Positions 58,562 to 64,000 of a stretch of DNA of 64,000 bases are shown piece after piece. Each line of letters opens with the position of its first letter. Positions within the stretch are counted from its first letter, which is position 1. The notes beneath the pieces are model-generated. The model saw only the letters and a program-made list of their open reading frames with translations, was not told the DNA's origin and made no database searches. Position numbers and translations under genes: made by a program. Source of the stretch: Marthasterias glacialis (Eukaryota; Echinodermata; Asteroidea; Forcipulatida; Asteriidae); NCBI GenBank assembly GCA_911728455.2, contig OU452233.1:7546505-7610504 (forward strand), given 5' to 3'.

Positions 58562-61407
58562 GTAGGCACATGTAGATCTTGGTGATGGCCAGCCTGAAAT
58601 TTCACGCAAACCATCGTCCTTGTCTCGGCCTTGGTGCCCTTCAAAATATTTCCATTTGAATACAAAGTAGACAATAGGATTCTCTAATGCATGAGACCGT
58701 CTCCTAGGAAAGCATGGTGCTGGTCAGAGGGGTCCTTTAGACGCCCTGTTAAGAAGTTGGGAACTCTTTTTTTTTTACCTTCCGTTTACAATAACCCTTA
58801 TCATCCCCAACCCATCAAAATCCAACTGCATGTTTTGGTAGATTGTGTTGGACAGAAGACTGCACTAGCAGGCCTTGATCTTAACCGAGGCCACCGAGGC
58901 CATTGGCCTCATGCCCTGTCGAGTTGGCCAGCATGCCCTTCAGAGAAATTGCACTGTCACTACTAACTTGGCCAGCATCCCCTTGCACAATTTTTCTGAA
59001 TTGGCCAGCAAAGGCCTCCCCCCATTTTTCTTAAGATCGAGGCCTGCACAAGTAAACTGAAATGCTTTACATGGGATCACGTATACCCCCATAATAAGAG
59101 TCCAACAGTTCGCGTGGGTTGAGCTAAAATATCAGTTTATGGCAAGTTTGAAAGCACTATTGTTCACTTGACAGAAAATTTCTTGGTTGTTCAGGCTATA
59201 GTGTTTTTTTCCTTCCTTATGCTTGTAGCCAAAAGTCTTATGGATAAGGTTTTTTTGACACACAACCCTCCTACTGTCTGCCCATTCAACATTACCAACT
59301 TTTGTTTTGATCAATAAGTGAACTAGGCCAATATCAGTCTGCAATATCATGTATCAAATGCATAGTACACAGTCAGCCCTCCTACTGTCTGACCATTCCA
59401 GGCCTCGATCTTAAGAAAAACGGGGGCAGGCCTTTGCTGGCCAAATCAGAGAAATTGTACAAGGGCATGCTGACCAAGTTGGTAGTGACAGTGCAATGTT
59501 TTTGAAGGGCATGCTGGCCAACTCGACAGGGCATGAGGCCAATGGCCGCGGTTAAGATCAAGGCCTGCCATTCAAAATGATTCCACTGTGGTTTTGAATG
59601 ACAGACAAACTATGCAAGCCTGCAATATGATATCATGTGATGACTGCCTGGAGCTGTAAAGTACACACGTACACAGTTAGCTCTGTGCACAGTTGTGAAA
59701 CCAAACACAACCTGTACAGTTGAATGGTTTTGACTGGTTGGTCAGCTCAATGGAAAAAACAATATTACCAAGAGTAGGAGGGCTAATTAACAAATAAAGA
59801 TCCAGTTCTGGAACAGATGTTGGAAAAAAAACCTAAAATATTTGGACTCTGTAAAATCTTTTCACAAGTGTTTTCTTCATTTGTTTGGCTTCCCAGGAGG
59901 TGCAGAAACTGACAAAGGACCAGAGCATTTACACAGCTCTAAAACAGAAGATCTATCTCACAGAGTAAGTTCCCGTACCAGCGAGCCCGGCCATTAATCT
60001 ACAAGCTAATGCACTAATCCATGTCTGGGTTTATAACACCCCCTTAAAAAGATTCTGCCTTTTGATTGGTTTAGAGTGTGTCACATGGTATGTTTTTTTT
60101 TTTACTTGAAAGCCGTGCGAACTCGACGCTGTATACCCGTAGAAAGCAGTGTACTATCCCATAGCAACCAGTACTATACCTTTAGCAACCACTGTACTGT
60201 ACCCATAGCAACAGCAGTTTCTTGGTACCCACATGTCTAGGCACAACATATGGTGTGTTATAAAATAAATATTGACTGCTTCGAGGTTTTATGGATAAAA
60301 CTACGACTGCCTCGGTGATCCCCGGAGCAGTCTATCTTCCCTCGGCTTCACTTCAGAAAGATGGAACGCGCCGGGGATCACCTTGGGAGTCTGAAAGTTG
60401 AGTCTGAAGCAGTTTGAAGGATCTGTGTCATCAGTGGCTGAAAAGTAGCTCTGAGGAGCAACAGACTAGCCAGCCAGACCACTTGGACTGAATTTTGATC
60501 GGTCCGCGAATGTGTTAAAAAGCATTTGGCTGGAGGACCACTGTTAACCATTTGCGGCTGTGATTCTTCCATTTTTCCCCCGTCCGGCCCGAAGGGATTA
60601 TGTTCTCGAAATTTCCAAAATAATTTTTCTGTGAGAGTACGGCTGGCACAAAGAACCCTGTCTTGACAAAGCCAAGAGAACAAAGACTCTCTTTAAATAT
60701 TGCACCAAGATTTGTGTTTTCTCTACCAAGAAAATTATGAATTCATGCACTGCGAGCTACGGCATAGGATTGGTACTAAACCTGGAGCCATGGCTGGATC
60801 CCCGTGCCACTCTGATTTATTTCAATTGAGCCAAAACACAATGAATAAACAATACTGGAAGACTCTCAATGTCTCGTAAATCATCTTCTTGGAATAAAAG
60901 GTCAAAGGTCTAAAATCGTATTACACAAAAACCACTGTATAATAGCCAAAACTCAGCGAAATATTCAAGACCATATTTTCTCTTTGTGTGGGTTAAACGA
61001 AGCATTTGACTGCGTGTGTGTGTACTCTGTGCACGCCAGCAGAGGAATGCCCGGGCGACCTTTGTTCCTGTATTCTGATTTTACACTATGACGTGTTTCA
61101 GTGTCGCCCGTTTGCTGGCTTGAAAAATATCTTCGTGGGTAAACGTCAGCCTGCGCAAACTGGTCAAGGGAGAATTCTTGACATCTTTACTTAATGCTGA
61201 CATCAGCATTACTTTCTTGATAAACCAGACTGTCTCTGCATTAAGTGCAGTAGGCCTATGTAATTACTATTTGACAGGAAACAAAAATCATCATGTGAGT
61301 TAACGTAATTTCTTTCCATGGTTGTTTTCTTGTTTGCGCACAGCTCTCTCATCAAGAAGTACAACAGTAAATGCCAAGATATCCTTTTAACTCTCAAGAC
61401 CTTGTAG
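58451..61407 (+). CDS. Small three-exon gene encoding an 80-residue coiled-coil-like protein, family not recognised
   Basis: Join 58451-58561, 59897-59964 and 61344-61407. The exon lengths 111, 68 and 64 total 243 nt, which is 80 codons plus TAG. Donors are GTAGGC and GTAAGT; both acceptors end in CAG. Intron phases 0 and 2 fit, and the codon split across intron 2 becomes GAC (Asp). The start has G at -3 and G at +4, and begins MATNGEEDVRVANG. Residues 1-25 are acidic and Gly/Ser-rich, so probably disordered. Residues 29-32 hold Cys-Asp-Arg-Cys, and from about residue 33 to 80 the chain is rich in Leu, Ile, Lys and Glu with no proline, consistent with a helix or coiled coil. There is no signal peptide or membrane segment, so it is probably cytosolic or nuclear. 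The function is unknown. The reading frame is also open upstream of the ATG to 58424, so a longer N-terminus from an earlier exon is possible. No AATAAA occurs in the first kilobase after the stop. I am fairly sure of the exon chain and unsure of its completeness. Confidence 0.72.
58586..58660 (-). mobile_element. Family B fragment in intron 1
   Basis: CAGCCTGAAATTTCACGC and CGGCCTTGGTGCCCTTCAAA are the right-hand part of reverse B. It starts 24 bp after the exon 1 donor. Confidence 0.5.
58800..59125 (+). repeat. Family T repeat interrupted by a C element
   Basis: CCATCAAAATCCAACTGCAT and GTGTTGGACAGAAGACTG on the left, AAACTGAAATGCTTTACATG on the right, match the uninterrupted copy at 29740-29890. 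Confidence 0.68.
58869..59046 (-). mobile_element. Family C element (B-like), intron 1, copy 1
   Basis: CAGGCCTTGATCTTAACCGA to CTTAAGATCGAGGCCTG. It is related to B by its ends and by repeated CATGCCCT and GGCCAGC blocks, and is a reverse complement of 59399-59567. Flanks GCACTAG and CACAAG are not an exact duplication. Confidence 0.85.
59263..59786. mobile_element. Family D element interrupted by a C element
   Basis: ACAACCCTCCTACTGTCTGC at the left and AGAGTAGGAGGGCTAATTAA at the right, matching D at 51483-51764. The C element at 59399-59567 lies in its second half-unit. Confidence 0.83.
59399..59567 (+). mobile_element. Family C element nested in D, copy 2
   Basis: CAGGCCTCGATCTTAAG to GTTAAGATCAAGGCCTG, flanked by exact CCATTC (59393-59398 and 59568-59573). 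Confidence 0.92.
59897..59964 (+). CDS. Coding exon 2 of the 80-residue protein
   Basis: Preceded by the acceptor TTGTTTGGCTTCCCAG and followed by a consensus GTAAGT donor. It encodes 22 full residues (EVQKLTKDQ...) plus two bases of the next codon. Heptad-like spacing of Val, Leu, Ile and Leu suggests a coiled coil. Confidence 0.75.
60147..60213 (+). repeat. Three tandem units of about 22 bp, each ending AGCAAC
   Basis: CAGTGTACTATCCCATAGCAAC, with a variant ACCTTTAGCAAC and then TACCCATAGCAAC. Each holds a CCATAGCAAC-type sequence like the half-site of RFX X-boxes. It lies in intron 2. Confidence 0.6.
60555..61125 (+). repeat. Family S dispersed repeat copy 2, in intron 2
   Basis: GAGAGTACGGCTGGCACAAA, ATGAATTCATGCACTGCGAG, AATGAATAAACAATACTGG and GGGCGACCTTTGTTCCTG align in order with 19245-19870. 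It ends about 220 bp before exon 3. Confidence 0.75.
61344..61407 (+). CDS. Terminal coding exon 3 of the 80-residue protein
   Basis: Preceded by a strong pyrimidine tract ending GCGCACAG. The first base completes the split Asp codon; 20 further codons follow and end in KTL and TAG. The phase match with exon 2 is the main support. The DNA after the stop shows no recognisable repeat for about 870 bp and may be 3' UTR. Confidence 0.7.
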
Positions 61408-62278
61408 CAGTCTTCCGCACTTGTAGATGTCACTGCATCGCCTTGTAAAAACCTTCTGAAGTGCTATGTAAACGGGTCTCATCATTCAAAACCGTAGCAA
61501 ACATTTGAACATTTCTGGGTCTCGGCATAGTTAGCTGAGAGGAAGTTCGAGCGTGCACATTTGGTGGAACTGTGGTTGACCACTGACTAGCAATGCACAT
61601 GCGCAGTGTCGTATACACTTGAACGACCCTTTAGAATGCCCTTTCGGTAGTCTAGTTTAACACCTTGACTGCCGTGCATAATTTCACATGGCATTCTCAT
61701 TTGCCAAGCGTTATGCGCATGCGCGCATACTGAATAGGTACTAACTTAAATAATTTGACTATAAACCTTTTATGTCCTCACCACTGCCAGCAGTGTATTT
61801 GTTGCACCCTCAGTGGTGCCAGTGTATTTTATTTACAATGCAAAGACCTTTTATTTTCTATGAGTATATTCGTAGTGGCAGCAACCGGAACACCTGTTAG
61901 TACGAGTATACTCGTAGTTGGCGGTCAACGTGTTAAACTTTATGAGTTTAAACACAATTCTTTGTCGGCACTGATACGTGCACTTCCACGACTTTGCACC
62001 ATTCTGAAGTAGCGTCACTGGTTCCCTTCTGTGCTTCAGACAGGTTGGCATGAAAGAAACTGAGGTCCTGAGGCTGGTTCCAAATGGTCAACCACAGCAG
62101 TCAACCAATGGTCGACCAGCCTGGGTTGGGGTCAAGATAGTCGACCTTTAGTTAACCACAGTGCGCACTCGAACTTGCTCTAAATAGATTTCACCTCATG
62201 AATCTGTTACATGTTAACTGTGAATAAGGGGAATGTAGACTATGTAGCCCAAGACCATGTATTCCAACATAGGAAAAG
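61408..62278. other. Sequence after the small gene, possible 3' UTR
   Basis: Non-repetitive and without AATAAA. It contains GCGCATGCGCGCAT at 61711. The first downstream AATAAA is at 62572-62577, inside the N element. Confidence 0.35.
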
Positions 62279-62954
62279 TTAAAGGGGCCCCTGCAGTGAA
62301 TGTTTCTTACCAACATTTTGTGCTACTTTCTAATCCTTTAAGAGTATGAAAAAACTAACTGACATCCCTTTTTGGTTAATTTTATTGAAAAGTGCACTTT
62401 TTTAAACATTGAAGATTTTCCATGCTTTTCCGGACAACTGAGGGCGCTTTTGCCGTGATTTCATTTCAGGGAGACACTGTGGTTGAGTTTTTTAAGCAGC
62501 TTTCATAAAAACCATAGGTCTTCTCCAAAACAAAAGGTTAGACTCAAGACATTAACAAACCAAAAAATTATAATAAAATTCACTTTCAAATGTTTTATTG
62601 TTACTGTTGAAATTCGTAAAATTGTGAACCCCAAAATTTGCTCATTGAAAGGTTTGGTTATTGGCTTACTGCCATGAACTGACAAGACAACGAATCACTA
62701 AAGAAAAGAAAGTATCCGACAGCGAAATATCCTGAATTCTGTCAACTTTTTGTGCATAGACTTATTGCAAAATTGAGGTTTCTGCCTGATATGACATCAG
62801 ACTTGTTTTGCTCATGAATATGGAAGTTTGCATTAGCATAAAAACCAAAAAGGCACCAAAATGGCAAAATGAAAGTTAAAAATAAGGTTAAATGGGACAC
62901 AAAAGTGCACTTCCAAGGATTGCATTAAAAATTTACATTTCATGGGCCCTTTAA
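62279..62954. mobile_element. Family N MITE with TTAA ends
   Basis: TTAAAGGGGCCCCTGCAGTG at the left and CATTTCATGGGCCCTTTAA at the right. TTAA at each end suggests a TTAA duplication. AAAAGTGCACTT occurs near the left end and AAAGTGCACTTCC near the right. Confidence 0.7.
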
Positions 62955-62973
62955 ACTCGGTGTTTAATTTCTA

Positions 62974-63030
62974 TCGTACATGTACATGTACATGTTCATA
63001 TGTTAGCATGTTCACATGTACATGTTCATA
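62974..63030. repeat. ACATGT microsatellite
   Basis: ACATGTACATGTACATGTTC and degenerate continuation. The TACATGTA motif is scattered throughout the window and is longest here and near 23569-23605. Confidence 0.85.
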
Positions 63031-63339
63031 TGTTCTACATTCCCTCAGTCTGTTGTTTTTACTGAGCAAACTCTGTACCTGATTGTTTCATCAGAAGGTT
63101 TCTAAGTTATTTTCTCCTTTAAAAGCTCATTTCCTTGACCGATTAAACACAGTTTGATCAACAGCAAAAGAAACTCCAGGATGTCACTTTGAAACTGGCT
63201 TCGACGAAAGGGTGAGGAAGTTTGTGAAATAAAAAGTACAACAGAAAGTACACAATGTGGTTTTGAAACTGCTGAATTCACATTCAAAATTTTACTCCGT
63301 GTTAAGTCCAAAACGAGTGCAACTTGGCTAGGGAAACGC

Positions 63340-63475
63340 TTCAGCTTAACAGTTTTTTAAGCAGCTTTCATAAAAATCATAGGTCTTCTCCAAAACAAAA
63401 GGTTAGACTCAAGACCTTAACAAACCAAAAAATGATAATAAAAAGTTGACCCTTCACTTTCAAATGTTGTATTGT
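63340..63475 (+). repeat. Family N internal fragment, second copy
   Basis: TTTTTTAAGCAGCTTTCATA, CATAGGTCTTCTCCAAAACA and AGGTTAGACTCAAGACCTTA repeat 62486-62605 almost exactly, with a small insertion after AATAATAAAA. Confidence 0.87.
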
Positions 63476-64000
63476 TATTGTTTAGATGTTATATATTATA
63501 ATTATTACTATATAGGTTCGAGAACCACATATAATGTGTAATACACCACACGCACAGATCCTTGTTATTTGATTGGTGGAACACATGTGACTTGACATCC
63601 TTTATTTTGCCTTGTATGGGGCCTACTGCCGCGAGGCTCCAATATTTAATACAGGAGTCCTATATGGTTTATTATTGGACGCTAAGCAGTGTTGTTTCCA
63701 AAACAATTGTTCCCTGCCCATTCGTCCCAATGAGACAAGGTCGTGTCCCAGGGGGACGAGGTTCTTATCTACATGGAGTCGTTCACGTAGTTTAAAAAAA
63801 AGTTTTTTGTAGAATTTTCAGAGTGTGGACAACTTTCCGATTTTGTGTTTGTCGTAAACATTTTCAAATGACAAGGATCAATGTGTGAGTTATTTAGAAC
63901 AAACATTGCATTTTGTTTGTGCAATGTCGCAATACATAATCACTCAATGAAGTCTGGCTTTTCCATTTCACTTATTTGAGACTCCCGTTGGTCACAGATA

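Overview
This is a gene-poor, AT-rich piece of an animal nuclear genome. It has no operons, no dense ORFs, no rRNA and no CRISPR. Nearly all long ORFs are chance frames over repeats or simple sequence. The density of TACATGTA-type microsatellite, tRNA-SINEs with box A and box B, many short palindromic transposon relics and GT-AG introns suggests an invertebrate deuterostome. An echinoderm, probably a sea star, is my best guess from general familiarity with such repeats; I could not search for it.

The one convincing protein gene is on the + strand at 58451-61407. Three exons with canonical splice sites and compatible phases (111 + 68 + 64 nt) join into exactly 81 codons. The predicted 80-residue protein has a charged N-terminus, a C-x-x-C pair and a helical, coiled-coil-like C-terminal half. 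I do not recognise the family. A possible TATA-less promoter and 5' UTR exon lie near 56898-57010. Intron 1 carries two transposons of one subfamily in opposite orientation.

The rest is layered mobile-element debris. The best-supported finding is a family of about 170-bp elements (called B and C here). They begin CAGGCCT and end AGGCCTG, with at least 16 full or partial copies, and at least eight copies are flanked by 6-7-bp target-site duplications. Other families are: A (about 190 bp, ends GGGCCCAATTTCAT), V, D (TTAA-flanked), H (TA-flanked, 308-309 bp), M, N, K (an approximately 97-bp hairpin bearing a CTCF-like motif), Q, F, L, S, an inverted tRNA-like dimer (E), a tight foldback family at 56.2-57.8 kb, a 654-bp element at 10.99-11.65 kb and a 2.15-kb hAT-like insertion at 31.1-33.3 kb. 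Several insertions sit inside other repeats, so their relative ages can be read: B in V, B in A, C in D, Q in A.

Layout: 0-10 kb, B and A elements and a perfect hairpin; 10-20 kb, V, the TIR element, SINEs, the E duplication and S; 20-30 kb, foldbacks, a 74-bp minisatellite with a perfect palindrome and L; 30-40 kb, a degenerate minisatellite split by the hAT-like element, K, and two more minisatellites; 40-56 kb, more A, B, V, M, D and H; 56-64 kb, the foldback cluster, the small gene and N. Stretches without recognisable repeats (for example 34.98-35.45 and 36.0-36.3 kb) look like ordinary unique or possibly conserved non-coding DNA.
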